DNA of 64,000 nt from Tolypeutes matacus (taxonomy: Eukaryota > Chordata > Mammalia > Cingulata > Chlamyphoridae), in assembly GCA_026826555.1 (NCBI GenBank), contig JAKSZT010054324.1, positions 496,001 to 560,000 of the forward strand, read 5' to 3'. Numbering within the stretch: the stretch's first letter is position 1; each line of letters begins with the position of its first letter. Below, in pieces: positions 34,251 through 48,180 of this stretch. A program made the translations under genes and the position numbers. The notes under the pieces are model-generated. The model saw only the letters and a list, made by a program, of their open reading frames with translations, was not told the origin of the DNA and ran no database searches.

Positions 34251-34480
34251 TGCCAAATGTGATTATGAAAAAATAATGATAGGTTTAAACATAAGAAATA
34301 AAATACATAATAACTTAGAGAAAATAAAACTAAAATGAAGTAAAAAAATGGGTATTAAAAAACAAAAAACATAAAAAAAATAAAATAAAATATTTTTTGA
34401 TGTTTTTACTCTCATCACTATAATATCCTTGTCCTCTATGTATAGTGGCATTTTCTTCCATTTCTTCCCCAGTGTCTTCC
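34251..34480. other. A-rich spacer
   Basis: Runs of A and 'ataaaataaa' (34310-34395) lie between two related elements. Nothing else is seen. Confidence 0.5.
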
Positions 34481-37015
34481 TTTTTTTTTTTATATTGCCT
34501 TCAAAGAAGTTTTAGGTCACAGTAAGGTTACATACAGAATATAGGGGACTCCCATATACCCAACATCCTCCCCCTTTCCCCCCTTCCCTATTAATAATCT
34601 TTTTGCATGTGCATGGTACATTTCTTACAATTGATGTATAAATATTGAAACATAGCTACCAACCATGGTCAATGGTTTGCATTATGGTTTACATTTTAGA
34701 CCATACACTTTTATAATTTTTTGATGAAATTTAACATAGCCTGTATCCATCATTGCATGATCATGCAGAACACTTCCATTGCTCCCAAATACCCCTTTTT
34801 CAATCTCTTCTATTCCTCCCTCCCCCTCCCTTCAGGATCCACAGACACCACAAGGCTTCACTCCTTGAAGCTCAAGAATCTTAGATACTTGCAACAACAC
34901 TGAAGGCTGGACACATTAGTCTGTCCTCCCCTATTAGGAACTGCCCATGATCTCGAGAGACAGCCACCCCTCCCCATTTGAGAACATATCAGGCCTCCCC
35001 AGCATGGGAGTCCAACTCCTTCCCACTCATTATGTGGGTCTCCCCCGACTGATTCATCACACTATTACAAAATGATCACGCGCACATTTTCTAGAAGACT
35101 GTCCCAGGTGTGCCCTGTCCCATATGCCCCTCCCCCATTCAACACTCTAAACCAGTAATGCTTCCTTGTCATATTGCCAATAGAGTTTTCTCAACATTGT
35201 AGCTTCATCCACATATCCACCTTTCCCAAGTGTTCACCTATTCCCTTACCCAAACCTCCTCCCAATTCTTTGGACCATCCAACCCATACTCCCCACTCTA
35301 CCACCCCTGTCAAGCTTGCACCTCGCAACACAATAGTATCCCTACAACCCTATCATATCTCTTTACTGCACAACTACTCACCTCCATCTTATCATAGATT
35401 TCACCCATATGGGTGTTGGCTCACACCTTCTTCTCCCTTCCTATTTCCTGTAAACCTATCTTCCAGACTCTAGCTCTCTGAGCCAGCTCAATTTGCTTAA
35501 TTCGTATCAGAGAGGTCATGTAATATTTGTCCTTCAATACCTGGCTTGCTTCACTCAAGATTCATCCATGTTAGCCTGTGTGTTAGTACTGTATTCCTTT
35601 TTACAGCTGAGTAATACTCCATTGTATGCATATACCACATTTTGTTTATCCACTCATCTGTTAATGGGCATTTGGGTTGATTCCAACTTTTGGCTATAGT
35701 GAATAAAACTGCTATGAACATTGGTGTGCATATATCTGTTCGTGTCCTTGCTTTCAGTTCTTCTGGGTGTATACCTAGCAGTGGAATTGCTGGGTCATAT
35801 GGCAGATCTATATTTAGTTTTTTGAGGAACTGCCAAACTGTCCTCCACAATGGCTGGACCATTCTACATTCCCACCAGCAGTGAATGAGGGTTCCCACTC
35901 CTCCAAATCCTCTCCAACACTTGTAGTCCTCTGTTTCTTTAATGGCCACCAGTCTAATGGGTGTAAGATGGTATCTCATTGTAGTTTTTATTTGCATTTC
36001 CTTAATAGCTGGTGATGTTGAGCATCTTTTCATGTCCTTTTTAGCCATTTGTATTTCTTCTTTGGAGAAGTGTCTGTTCAAATCGCTTGCCCATTTTTTA
36101 AATGGGTTGTTTGTCCTTTTATTTTCAAGATATAGGATTTATTTATATATGCTGGATATTAGGCTCCTCTCAGATATATGGTTACCAAATATTTTCTCCC
36201 ATTGGGTAGGCTTTCTTTTCACTTTCTTGACAAACTCCTTTGAGGTGCAAAAGGTTTTAATTTTGAGGAGGTCCTATTTATCTGTTTTTTCTTTTGCTGC
36301 TCATGCTTTGGGTGTGAATTTCATGAAGCCAATTCCTATTACAAGGTCCTGTAGATGCTTCCATATATTATGTTCCAAGGTTTTTATGGTCTTGGCTCTT
36401 ATATTTAGATCTTTGATCCATCCTGAGTTGATTTTTGTATAAGGTGTGAGATGGTGTACCTCTCTCCTTCTTTTGAGTATGGATATCCAGTTCTCCAGGC
36501 ACCATCTGTTGAAGAGGCCATTCTCTCCAAGTTGAGCGGGCTTGGTGGCCTTGTGGAATATCAGATAACTGTATATGCGAGGATATATATCAGAGCTCTC
36601 AATTTGGTTTCATTGGTCAGTATGTCTATCCTTGTGCCAATACCATGAAGTTTTGACCACTGTAGCTTTGTAGTATGCTTTAAAGTCAGGTAGTGTGATT
36701 CCTTCATTTTCAATTTTCTTTTTCAATATGTCTTTGACTATTAGGGGTCTCTTGCCCTTCCAAATATATTTCATTGTTAGTTTTTCCAATTCAGTAAAAA
36801 ATGCTGTATTGATTTTTATTGGGATTGCATTAAATCTGTATATTAGTTTGGGTAGGATAGACATATTAATGATGATTAGTCTTCTTATCCATGAACAGGG
36901 ACTATTCTTCCATTTATTTAAGTTTTCTTTGATTTCTTGTAACAGAGCTGTGTAGTTTTCCATGTAGACATCATTTATATCTTTAGTTAAGCTTATTCTT
37001 AGGTATTTGATTTAA
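34481..37015 (-). mobile_element. L1 LINE, 5'-truncated, type III 3'UTR
   Basis: A T tract at 34481-34491 is the poly-A tail in reverse. The 3'UTR runs to about 35540 and ORF2 from there to 37015, where the copy is 5'-truncated. This is the best preserved L1 coding segment in the window, with 176 and 117 codons open. The 3' terminal 300 bp is shared with the 1.6-kb retroposon family. Confidence 0.88.
35551..36963 (-). pseudogene. L1 ORF2, late RT to C-terminal region
   Basis: Two open pieces in reverse order: 36963-36610 ('[20 protein letters not shown]' and '[18 protein letters not shown]', the region after the RT domain) and 36081-35551 (176 codons: '[20 protein letters not shown]', '[20 protein letters not shown]' Cys-rich region, '[20 protein letters not shown]', '[14 protein letters not shown]', '[11 protein letters not shown]'). 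The pieces are in different frames, so at least one frameshift or stop separates them. The C-terminal motifs match those of active mammalian L1s closely, so this copy is fairly young. Confidence 0.88.
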
Positions 37016-38534
37016 TAATTTAAAAGTCTTTGACCAAAGGAAAAATTGCTTTATATTCTGTTGCAGATAAAACATATACTATAGCCTAAAAGTTGATGTT
37101 GGATGATAAAATGATAGAATGAAAGGGAGGAGGGATGTATTACAGAAAAACAACCAAAAGAATGCTAGTTTATTTACATCAGCCACCAAAAATGTCATTA
37201 GAATCAAGTAAATTTCCAAAAGACTACTTACTCTGCTACAGTGGCCCATATATTATAATGAACATTAAATGTATGAATTTGAATTTCAATGGTAAACAAA
37301 AAACTCATACAGATTTATTAACCATTGGCATATTAAGACTCACCAAGTTGAAGTGTAGCTATAGAATTTTAGGATACTAACATGTACATCTTGCAGGCTG
37401 CTGTACAAGCAACAATTGAACACTTTAGTGCAGCTCCCAAATGAGCAGTTTCCTTTACAGCTTCATTAATATATTTGGAACTAGGATTTATTTAGCTCTA
37501 GTCAAATGATTTCAAAGGGGTTGATTATTTTGTGTGCTCCTTGGAACAGCACTTCAAGGCTAAGAGGGACATGCGTGGTAAACACAACCACCAGTTAAAA
37601 TTTCTTACAACTGAGAAAATTAAATTTTGACACTAACAAAGTGGTTGCTGAAGTCCTGTTTCCTCTAATTACTGGTCCTTTTCTTTCTTTTTTTTTTTTT
37701 ATTTCAGTGCCAAAAGCTATTTTGGGGTAGGGCCTAGTGGATGGATCATTAGCATAATGTGTAAAGAGGAAAAGGTATATTTTTTTAAAGTTTGCACTTT
37801 AAATTAGTGTTCTATGACATGAATACATAATAGATAAATCTTGATTTGAGGGACAAGGGTTGTTCCAAAGAAATATATAACAGATGATGCTTAACATTTC
37901 ATAGATGCCTTGAAGCGATGTGCTTACACAAAAGCATACTCAATCTATTCCTTACACCATTATCCATTCATTATTGTATACATACACACACACAAACAAA
38001 GGATTATTGTGTTTGCAACCATGGCAGAACCTTTAATCACTGCTTCTATTTTGTCCTACCGTGTACTCCAAAATAAATTTAAAGTAGTACACACACATAA
38101 ACATATACTCTATACTGTATATACTATATATTTGAGGATATTAAGAATTAGAAAAATTACAGAAATTGTATACGGAGGAGACAAGTAATCTTACGTAGAA
38201 GGACAAGATAGAATCCACATCTCATTTTGTAATATAAGTAGATGTTCACCAGTGGAGAAAGGGAGAAATTTTTTTTCAGAGATATAGTATATTTAAGAGA
38301 CCAGGGAGTATATATAATGGACCAGCATGACACTGATAGAAAAGGTAAAAAGTAAATGGAAGTAAGTGGTAGGATATGGTCCTGGGGAAATAGGCTGCTG
38401 GTAAGTTGCAAAATATGTTGTTTTTACTTGGACACGAACCTATACTTTTACTTCATCCTAAACCTTTTTGGAATCAATAAAAATTTTAAATGGAAGAGTC
38501 AAAAGAATTCTAGGCACTATGCTAGCTGTCCTAT
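37016..38534. other. No recognisable feature (about 1.5 kb)
   Basis: AT-rich, with short CA runs at 37985-37995 and 38087-38095 and a T run at 37688-37700. No gene or named repeat. Confidence 0.45.
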
Positions 38535-38690
38535 TTATTCCTTTATCCATTTATTCAACAATTTAATAATTCATTCAACAAATTTATTTTGAACCTGCTA
38601 TATGAATTAGACATTGCTTTGGGTGTTATAGATTCTGTTGTGAATCAACAAGTCACATAGACAGTTTTACAAAGAAGAGTAAGGAAGACA
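38535..38690 (-). repeat. L2-like 3' end fragment
   Basis: 'ccatttattcaacaatttaa', 'attcattcaacaaatttatt', 'gaacctgctatatgaatt' and 'agacattgctttgggtg' follow the reverse complement of the L2 3' terminus. Confidence 0.5.
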
Positions 38691-38696
38691 ATAATA

Positions 38697-38720
38697 CATA
38701 CACACACACACACACACACC
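38697..38720. repeat. (CA)n microsatellite
   Basis: About 11 uninterrupted CA units. Confidence 0.95.
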
Positions 38721-38899
38721 ATACTCCACTTCCAATCAGGCAATCAAATTCGATCTTAGAAAGGTGTATCTGAATAGGAAGCAAAAAAATTCAAGGAAAA
38801 ATTCTTAGAGATTTAGAATTTTTCCTTAAAAATTATTTCAGTCTAGTTAAATTATGTTCCATGTAACCAAGTAAATATGAGGTTGAAGCCAAATCGTCC

Positions 38900-39270
38900 A
38901 AGTCTTGTTTTATTTTTATTAACAGGCATACAAATATAAAAGTAGGGAAGAATAGAAGGGAAAAGTAAGTATCCTTCTCATCCTTATTTCCAGTCCATCC
39001 AGCTCCCCATATTAAATGTGATATCTGGTACTATTTTTTTTCTCCTACTAGTTCAGAGATATTCTATATAAATAAAAATATAACTGTACCTATTATAATT
39101 TATATATAAAATAATGTAAACCTTGGATTTTCCAATGTATATAATTCGGATATTATAAATAGCAGCCTCATTTTTTCACTTTCTTCACAGTATTCCTTTT
39201 TGTGGATATAATTCTATTTTGTTCTATGCATGGACGTTTCAACTGTTTCCTATCTTTTTTTCTTAAAAAT
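38900..39270 (-). repeat. Old L1M-like ORF2 fragment
   Basis: 'agcagcctcattttttcact', then 'cacagtattcctttttgtgg', then 'ggacgtttcaactgtttcc', have the order of an ancient L1 ORF2 3' region in reverse (cat-agtattcc, gatggacattt, ggttgtttcc). Highly diverged. Confidence 0.4.
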
Positions 39271-40479
39271 GGAGTTAAGGTCTTCATAAATGTGTCATAG
39301 TATGCTAGTGTGATTTTTATCTCACATATAATCAATGATAATTTCATAATTTGCATCTTGTTAAGCCTCCAGTGTGCTCTCCTGGCTCTTTACTCTCCAT
39401 TGATTACCTCACTGCAAGGAGGGAGGAAAACCATTCTTCATTTTCCAACTTTGACAATGGAAAGGAAATGCAGATGATTTTTAAATATGTAAAAAGAAAG
39501 ATGTTTAACAACAATCATAGGAATAAAAGCCTCTTACCAAATCTGTCACCCTGGGAACATCTCTTTCCAAACAATATACCTTCCTTCTATAAGAAAAAAT
39601 GAATGAGCTATTTGTGCATCTTACCAGGACTGTTGTACTCTATTTGTCCAGTGAATCCAATCCCCTGTCAATCCAGGGGCTGGGTTATGGCAATAATACA
39701 CTCCCCTTTTTGCAGCACTGATCTTCCCTTTCCTACTGCAACATTCTCATCAGAATATAAATTTAGAAAACTATTTATTGACCTCAAATCACCCTTCAGT
39801 TTCATCCCCATTTCTCTAATGTCATGGAAAGCATGATACTTGACCCCTATTTTCTCTTCAACCCATCTAATCATCATTTTATCTCTATTACTAGACTGAA
39901 ACATCTCATAACTTAACAGTAAGCTTCACATTGCCAAATACATATGTCCTGTTCTTACTTTATCCCTCAGTAGTGTTTAGTGAGTTGCTCACTCCCTCAT
40001 TCAAAGAAACAAATAGAACATTTTTTCCTCAGTTCTCAGGACAAATGTTATGTTTTTTTCTAGGTTTTGGCCATCCCTTCTCAGTTTCCATTGCTGGACA
40101 CTACTTTTTTTCCTCTTCTCTGCCTTAATGTTTTCTTTCTTGCCTTCTAAATGAGTGCCCTAGACTCCTGCCCATGAACTTTTCTCCCCTTTGGTACATT
40201 CCCTCTTTTGATGATCCCATCTATTTCTACAATTTAAATATTTCTTTTTTGCACTAACCACTCATATACTCAGCCATCTATTTCACATCACTTGGATGTA
40301 TAATAAGCATTTTCAAATTACTGTGAATAAAATTGCCTCATGTTTCTCCTTACAAAGCCCATCTTGTAAATGGAGTCACATATTTTCTAGACAAATGTAT
40401 CAGTAACATACTAAACTCCTGTCTTATGCTCATAAACCATATTCAATCTGTCACTGTATTCTGGTTGTACTACATTTAA
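39271..40479. other. No confident feature; may include the 5' part of the following L2
   Basis: C/T-leaning DNA with frames that carry no motif. The composition resembles the L2 that follows, but I cannot align it by eye. Confidence 0.35.
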
Positions 40480-41105
40480 AATATATTTTAAATTCAACCA
40501 ATTATGTTGCTAACATCTCATTCCCAACCAAAATGCTTGTTTCCTAGATTTGATATTATAACCTTCTAACCAATCTTCCTGCTTCAACACTTGGCCCCAT
40601 TTAAAATGGAAACCTGAGACTGAAAGCCCTCCAAAATACTTCTGCATGTGAAAAATAAAATCCTTATCATGTTCTATTCATCCCTACATGGTCTAATCCC
40701 ATCCCCTACACCTCTGTGTGTTGCTTATTGGTATCCAACACAGGGAACTCCTTATATATTTTTGAAGAAGTAAAACTCATTCTATCTCCATAGCATGGAT
40801 GCTCTGTCTTGATACTGGTTCATTTTTTAATTCATTTGTATCTCTGTTCAAAAGTCTCTTCAAAAAAGACTTCTCTCACCACTTTTTCTCAAATAACACC
40901 TCCTAGGATTCTCAATTGTCTTACCTTACTTTGCCTTACTTCTTATCAATATATATGATATGAAGAAATACATAGTTTGCTTCTCCACTTTTAAGTAAGA
41001 TGCACGATGGTATGAATTTTATCAGTTTTTTTTTTTTTTTTCCCACTGGCACATAAGAGTAGAATACTAGTTGGTCAAGAAATATTTATTAAATAGATAA
41101 ATGCA
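40480..41105 (+). mobile_element. L2 LINE 3' part
   Basis: 'aatcttcctgcttcaacact', 'aaagccctccaaaatacttc', 'tctgttcaaaagtctcttca', 'gacttctctcaccacttttt' and 'ctggcacataagagtagaat', ending 'aagaaatatttattaaatag', keep the L2 3' block order. Old, diverged and non-coding now. Confidence 0.65.
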
Positions 41106-41469
41106 ATAATTAGTTTCTATTAGTTTCAAGAGTAAGAGTTGCAGGGACAAAGGACTTGTGCAATTTATATTTCAATAATTATTGCCAAATTTTCCTAATT
41201 AGAAGTTGTAACACTTTTATTTACACTATAAATGAAAGAGTGGGCTTCATATCTACCCCTTTAGGATCTATGGATCTTGCTGTTGTTTGCTAAACTGATG
41301 ACTAGAAAAGGTTTCTCATACAAGTAATGTTAAGCATATTGTTCATAGTTAAACAGTTTTCTATTTCTTTTCTTTGTCCAATTTTCTATTTCAATGTGAT
41401 TTATTTTCATGTTGTTTTGAAGATGGACTTTACATTAGTTCTTTGTAATAAGCCATAAATATTTTCTTC

Positions 41470-41690
41470 TTGGCTTTTGAAAATTTTTAAAATCAACTAT
41501 TTTCAGGTACAATTTAAATAAAATAAAATTTATCATTTTAATTGTATAGATTATGTATAGGTCCATGTAGAGGGTATTGATTTGACAAAAGTGTATATTT
41601 CTGAATAACCACCACTGGAATGAAGATAAAGAATATTTTCATTATCCTAGAGTGTCCCTTGTGCCCCTACACTGATACCAGAATTTCCTT
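41470..41690 (-). repeat. Old L1M 3'UTR fragment
   Basis: 'ggtacaatttaaataaaata', 'ttgatttgacaaaagtgtat' and 'ccaccactggaatgaagata', then 'gtgtcccttgtgcccct', match in order the reverse of an L1MA/L1M-type 3'UTR. Bases 41695-41780 ('ttcataatccaaaaacgcaa') look like plus-strand L1 ORF2 end sequence, so the junction is rearranged. Confidence 0.55.
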
Positions 41691-41907
41691 AGAAGCTTTA
41701 TTCATAATCCAAAAACGCAAAAATGGTGAAAATAAATCCAAATGTTTAGCTACTGAAATGTCTATTAATATATTGATTTTTTTTTCTTAACTGTGCATCT
41801 CATTTTTCCTTCTTGTTTGCAAGTTTCTTGATTTTATTGTGTTCTTAAGATTGTGAATAAAAGTACATAGAAGCTGAATTAGATATTAAACAGAGATATT
41901 CTTTATG

Positions 41908-41932
41908 TGCGTGTGTGTGTGTGTGTGTGTGT
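41908..41932. repeat. (GT)n microsatellite
   Basis: About 12 GT units following 'gtgcgt'. Confidence 0.95.
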
Positions 41933-44900
41933 AATAACATTATTTAGAATAACTCCTCTGCCTCTCTGGCAAGATTTTGGTGATGGTAGAAATAAAAGTT
42001 TGTACACACGAGTTGTTTATAGTATCGCTTGCTTAAAAATAACCTAAGAATAAGGATGCATATGTCTCATATACACACACTGTGTTTCCATTAAAAAATA
42101 TCTGTATCTATTGATATGGAAGTAAGTTCAAGTTTTTAGAGAAAGAGGCCTTTTCTGTGTAGGTCTGAAAATTGTCAGTATTTAAGTATATATATGTATG
42201 AATGTACAGAGAAAAAATTCTGACTGCATAAACAGGTTTTCAATATTCTTTACCTCAAGGAATGGAAAATGGATGGGAGCTTATGGGAGATTTTTTTTTC
42301 TTCTTAAATCCATAGTTGGAATATGGAAATCATTAGCTATTAAATGTGTTACATATTAAATATATTATCTATTAAATATGTTGAATTTTGAAAGTATAAC
42401 TTATGGAATCTACCAAAAGAGCTATGTATGATATATAAACTTAAGGTGACCTGTGACAAAATGGGAAACAGATAATGAGGAGTCATCATGAGGGAAGATG
42501 GCACAAATTTAACAATAGTGTTGAAAGTTGATGCGGTATCAAAGGTCGAGCTAAGCAGAAAACAAAGCTTTCAGGATGAGCAGTGAGGAAAGAAAACATT
42601 TGAGGTATGATCGTGACATAAAAGATCATACTTCAAATGTTATGGTTACAAAAGAGTGTAACTTAACAGTTTACAACTCCAAGTCAGAATGATGGTTTCC
42701 CACAGTAATGTCAGTTGAAAGATTCTTGTTAATGTGGACTTCCTTTCAAATGACTGGAATCATAAAATATCAACTACATTGCTGTTCATCTCCATTAAAG
42801 ATGTTATACAGTACCTAAAACCTAATATATGAACATGTTTCATATGTTTTTTTTTTCCTGGTAAAGAAAAACCTATCAATTGACTCAAACGTATGTTTGC
42901 TTGTTTTGTTTTGTTTTTATTAGAGAAGTTGTGGGTTTATAGTACAATTATAGTACAGAACTATGTTTCACTATATTTGGATAAATTATTTGGAACCATT
43001 TGATTCAATTTATCTGCCAGTAATTTATATCTCATAAATAGCCATACCACATCATTAGTAAAGCCTTCAGTAGAACACATTAACAAAAAAATGTACAGAA
43101 TTCAAATTTACTTTTAGTCAATATCTTTTTTTATTTCTCCATTAAAATCTTTTAAAAATTATGGTTCAATATATTATGCAGTGTTAATATTTATATAATT
43201 GTTAAAAGGAAATATTTTGAAGGTGTTTACAAATATTTGATGGAATGAACCTAATTCTAGTCAAATTAAACATTGTTAAATGTATTGCTAATAACACTTT
43301 CAACTTATATTGAATATTGCAGTATTCAGTCATCTGTTGCAAAAATGCTTTGCCTAACATTTGTAAAATGTATTACAAAATATAGCAACTATTTGATCTT
43401 TCAATGTGTATAGTGGACCTCATGAATAATATTCATTATTATTATAAATTCTGTTGAGAAAAAAGGTCATGTTGGGACACTTAATTTTCTTTATAGCCTT
43501 CAATTTCAATAGAATGAAAACTGCCTAAGAATTGCTTAAATAGAATATAAATCATTTACCCATAGCAGATCAATCAAATTCTAGGCTCATCCCTGTGGAT
43601 TTTATATCCATAACTTATATATTTCTGCCTGAATTTCCTAAATCACAAAGTGAACATTAGAGGATTATATTCACACTCTATCTTACAATTCCTTTGTAAC
43701 TGAAAGTTCTCAAACTGACATATTTGTATTGAGATCAAAGATAAAATTGCCTGTGTTATGCATCCTATGCTCAGTTAAATTAAATAAAAAGGCAGCTTTA
43801 TTTATGTTTTACTTTAAATTTTACAGATATTTTAAAAATTATTTGCTCAACTTCTCTCTCCTTAACCTGAAAATATTCAATGAGAATAGGAACTATTTAA
43901 GTGTTTGGTGCAAGACACCCTGGACTCTCTTTCTTGAGTAGTTACATGCTTCTTATTTTCCAGTTTCTGTGAGTTTTCTTTGGTAAATTATCACTGGCCT
44001 TGCTGTAAAAAACATACTGATTGATCTTCTCTTAATCCTGAGCTAACACAGCTACCTAGACATGCTGGAGATGGAAGTTTCCCTCCCCTCCAGAAATGTG
44101 GAAAGTACTTTAGACTTTAATTTTTTACCTCTATAACCTTCAAATATCTCTGAGGCAAAGAATCTTCTGTCAAAACCAGATGTAAAGAAGTAGACAGAAT
44201 TAGTTGCCACTTTTTCATAAAATGGTCATTTTTACCTCTTTTATCCTCCACTTACATTTTCATGGTTAGCTGCAATAAAAGGAAAAGAGGAAAATACATG
44301 CTGTTTTACCATTTATTAGGACTTTTGTGCACATTTTCTCTAACTTTTAGCCAGTAATCAAAATCTTATTTTGGTGAAAAGTTTTGTAATAAGGAATATT
44401 TATCATGACAAAATTTTGACAGCATTATTCCTATGGAAAAAAAAAACATGTGTAATGCCTAAAAAATTGAGAACATACAACAATATGTTCATTCATAATA
44501 TTTACAATTTGTATAGGGGTGTCCCAGTATCTTCTCTGATCACATACTTTCACACTAAAGAATATCAAACTATATAGGTGCTAATTCTCTCCTGGACATC
44601 CATGATCTTTAAAATTGACTCACATCTAGACACAGACTTTGATGGTAATTCTTTTGTGACATGATATGATTTTCTGGGTCACAAATCTACCATTTTTTTT
44701 GCATTTTGGATGATTATGATAGGAAACTCCCAAGTTATCCCTTGATTTAAAACTTTCACTCTAAATATATTTTATAATATTTACTGGACCATGAATGGCT
44801 GTGCTTTGTATGTGTGAACTAGTAGTAGACAAGAATTTCCAGGGACTGAAGCCAAGTTTTGTATTATCTCAATACCAGTGATTTCATTGATGTGATATAA

Positions 44901-45014
44901 AATTACTACTGTGCTCTTGTATGTGGAAGAAACAAATACAAGTCAATAACAGAAAGATACTTGAAAACATACTAATGTTTGGAGCTTAAAAACATGCTTA
45001 TAAATAGCCCATGA
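41933..45014. other. Mostly unrecognised AT-rich DNA (about 3 kb)
   Basis: A short piece at about 42915-42975 ('tattagagaagttgtgggtt') resembles an L1 3' tip in reverse. Frames at 43729-43941 and 44371-44577 have no motif. No gene evidence. Confidence 0.4.
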
Positions 45015-46345
45015 GTTAAACTTAAAAAAAAACTGGGAAATTATAAAATATTTGGAACTGAATGAATATGAGGATACAACATTATCAAAATTTGCAGGGT
45101 GCAGCAAACTTAGTGCCTTGAGGGATATTTATAACTTTAAGCTTGTGTATTAGGAAAAAAACATTAAAAATTACTTTTAGGATCAAGAAGGTAGAATTAA
45201 GAACAAATTAAAACCAAAGAAAGTAGAAAAAGAAAATAAAAATATATGAGCAAAAAATCAAATAGAAAGCAAATACGAAGTAAAAAACTGTTCTTGAAAA
45301 GAATAATAGACTTGATAACTCCTGAGCCAGATTGATTTTAAAAATGTGAACATAGACATTTTCAATACCAAGAATGAAAAAAGGGACAAGATTTCAAGCC
45401 CTTCCCATATTAAGAAAAATAATAGGAGGGTATTATGAACAACTTTATGTCAATAAATATGAAAACCCACATAAAATTGATATATTTCTTGAAAGGAACA
45501 TCTTACCAAAACTGACGGAAGAAATAAAAATATGAATAATCTCATATCTGTTGAATTTTTAGTTAAAACCATCCCACATATAAGACTACAAACATTTAAA
45601 GAAATTATAAAACAAATCTTAACCAATATAGCTTTGATTCCAAATCTGAGAAGAATATTAGAAGATAAAATTAAAGGAATATATCTCCTATGAACATAAA
45701 TGCAAAAACTCATAAACAAATTATTCCTGGAATGTAATTTATTATTTTAAAAATCAATTTAATTGTCCATAAAAAGAGAATATGGTATAAAAACCATACA
45801 ATTATCAAAAAAGAATAAAAATTGTTTTGTTCAATTCAAAGCCATTTATTAAAGATACTCAACAAACTAGAAATAGAGGTAAGCATTCTCAATCACACAA
45901 GTGATATCTACAGAGCACTTCATACTTGAGGTTGAAACATTAATTGCTTGCCTCCTGAGATCTGGAACAAGACAAAGTTGTCCAGTATAGAGTTCAATAT
46001 TCAATCAAGGAGGCAAGTCATTATTAGTTGTGAAACAAATTATTTAATATAAGAATTTGACCTTACACAATTGTTGGAAGAGTAGTGGAAGGAAATTTCA
46101 TAGAGACAGAGTGGAGTATAAATTTTTAGGGGCCAGGGATAGGTAGGGGAAGGGAGTTATTTCTTGATGGGTGCAGAAGTTTCTGTTTAACGTGATGGAA
46201 AAAAAATTGGGGTAATGGATATTGGTGATGATAGTATAATACTGTGAATGAAATTAATACTATTGAATTGTATACTTCAGAGTGGTTGAAATGGACAATT
46301 TCAAATTGTATATATGTTACTACAATAAAAACTTAAAAAAAGAAT
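45015..46345 (+). mobile_element. Old L1M LINE fragment with 3' end
   Basis: 45020-45170 has the ORF2 block 'aaatatttggaactgaatga', 'ggatacaacattatcaaaat' and 'gcagggtgcagcaaacttag'. 45290-45700 continues ORF2. 46140-46345 is an L1M-type 3'UTR ('aatggatattggtgatgata', 'gaattgtatacttcagagtg', 'ctacaataaaaacttaaaaa'). Internal parts are missing. Stops throughout. Confidence 0.7.
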
Positions 46346-46499
46346 ACTCATATATAAGAAAAATCTGTTGGAAAGTAAAAATTTATTAGCCTAATTATAT
46401 AATAATTACAGTGCTTAAAAATGTACTGAGAGAAACCTTGCTGAATGCCAACACAAAACACAAAAGATGAACAAATGGTGAAGAGAGAGAAAATTGAAA

Positions 46500-47200
46500 A
46501 TAAGTCCTGGGTTCTAACTTCTTGAGTCTAGCCAAATGCTTGTCAATTTTGTTAACACTACAAGTAACCAAATTTTTTCTCTTGATCTTTGCTATTATTT
46601 TCTTATTCTCAGTTCCTTAATTTGATATTTATTATTGCCTTTCTTCATTTGCTTTGGTTTAGTTTGCTCTCTTTTTCTAAAGTCTTACAGTAGAAAATTA
46701 GGCTAATCATTTGAGATCCTTCTTCTTTTTATTGTAGGCATTTACAACTATGAATTTCTCCCTAAACACTGCTTAACTGTATCCTACAAGTTTTGGTATG
46801 TTGAGTTTTCTATTTTCATTCAAGTCAACACATTTTCTAGTTTCCCTTGGATTTATTCTTTGACTCATTAGTTATTTAGGAATGTGCTCTTCAATTTCAA
46901 CGTATTTGTGAATTTCCCAGAAATCTTTGTGTTATTCAATTCTACTTTAATTTCATAGTATTTGAGAATATTGTTGTATTATTTCAATCCTTTCCAATTC
47001 ATCGAGTCTTTTTTATGGCCTAGAATATGATCTATCCTGGAGAAAGTTCCATGTATATTTGAAAAGAATGTGTATTTTGTTGTTGGGTGGAGTGTTCCAG
47101 AGATGTGTTAGGTCTAGCTGTGTTATAGTATTTTACATATCCTCTATTTTTATTGTTGTTGTTGTTGTTGATCTTCTACCTGATTGTTATATCCATGTAA
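46500..47200 (-). repeat. Old L1M ORF2 fragment
   Basis: In reverse: 'gcttgtcaattttgttaaca', 'gaatttctccctaaacactg', 'gaatgtgctcttcaatttca' and 'gaatgtgtattttgttgttg', the order of the middle of ORF2 in ancient L1s. No usable frame. Confidence 0.65.
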
Positions 47201-47780
47201 AAAATTCCTCATTCAAAGATAAAATAGTAAGTATTTGTGGAGAGAATGAAACAATTCTAAACAATATGATAATTTTTCCTAACCATCACATTGCATTTTC
47301 TCATTAATGGAGTAAAAAGCTAGATTGTGTCAGTGTCTGTGTGTGAAAAGCAGAGAGACAAGTATTACTTTGGTCATTTCACAGATCAGAGTTGCATAGC
47401 TATAAATATCAGATAACCTATGATGAATACAGACAATTGCACATTATATTGAAGGAAAAATATTTAATAAAATATGAATTTTCTTCCCATTTTAATTTGC
47501 ATTATTTTGATGATCCAAAACCAGATCTTAGGTGGGATTTTTCTCCATCTCTCTCTAAAAGTTTTAATATTTCCTATATTTTGTTATAACTTAATTTGTG
47601 AATCTAGATATTCAGCATTGTTGTCAGATTTTTACCCTCTGTTTCTTATTGGATAATGTAGTGAGAAGTCATCAGTTCCTGGCTAGAAACTACTGGGTAA
47701 ATTCTATTTTGAAACAAATTCTCCATGTTTTATAACTTCCATATTGTAAACCTATTAATTTACAGAAAAAAAGTCTGATC
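47201..47780. other. No recognisable feature
   Basis: Nothing recognisable. Short frames only. Confidence 0.45.
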
Positions 47781-48180
47781 AAACATTATTAATAATAGCA
47801 AGAACTGAAGTGCCAAGGAATGGTGATGAAATGCAACAATGAACCTAGATGTTCAACAATTATAAGATGACTAGATTGTGGTATCATTATACAGTGGAAT
47901 ACTATAAGTGATGAGCATGAACAAAATACAGCTGCATGCAGTAACACTGGGTGATTTCCACAAACAAAAGGGCAACTAAAAGAATAAAAACACAAAAGAA
48001 CATTCGTAAAATGTTCAAAACCAGGCAAAACTAAACTATAAAACCTAAGAAGGCATGCATAAATTATTAAAGTGAAAAGAATAGTGGTCACATCAGTGGA
48101 GTAAGGAAGTACTTTATAGGGTATTCAAGGGAACAAAAATGTTTCTTTACAAAATTTTCACTTACAAAAATTATTTTTTA
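47781..48180 (+). repeat. Old L1M 3' end fragment
   Basis: 'acctagatgttcaacaatta', 'gtggaatactataagtgatg', 'tgcatgcagtaacactgggt' and 'aaccaggcaaaactaaacta' follow the ORF2-end/3'UTR order of L1M elements. Diverged. Confidence 0.65.

Noticed and set aside
35174..35473. 99-codon proline/serine-rich frame on the plus strand
   Set aside because: It is the antisense of an L1 3'UTR; the C-rich composition explains the proline content.
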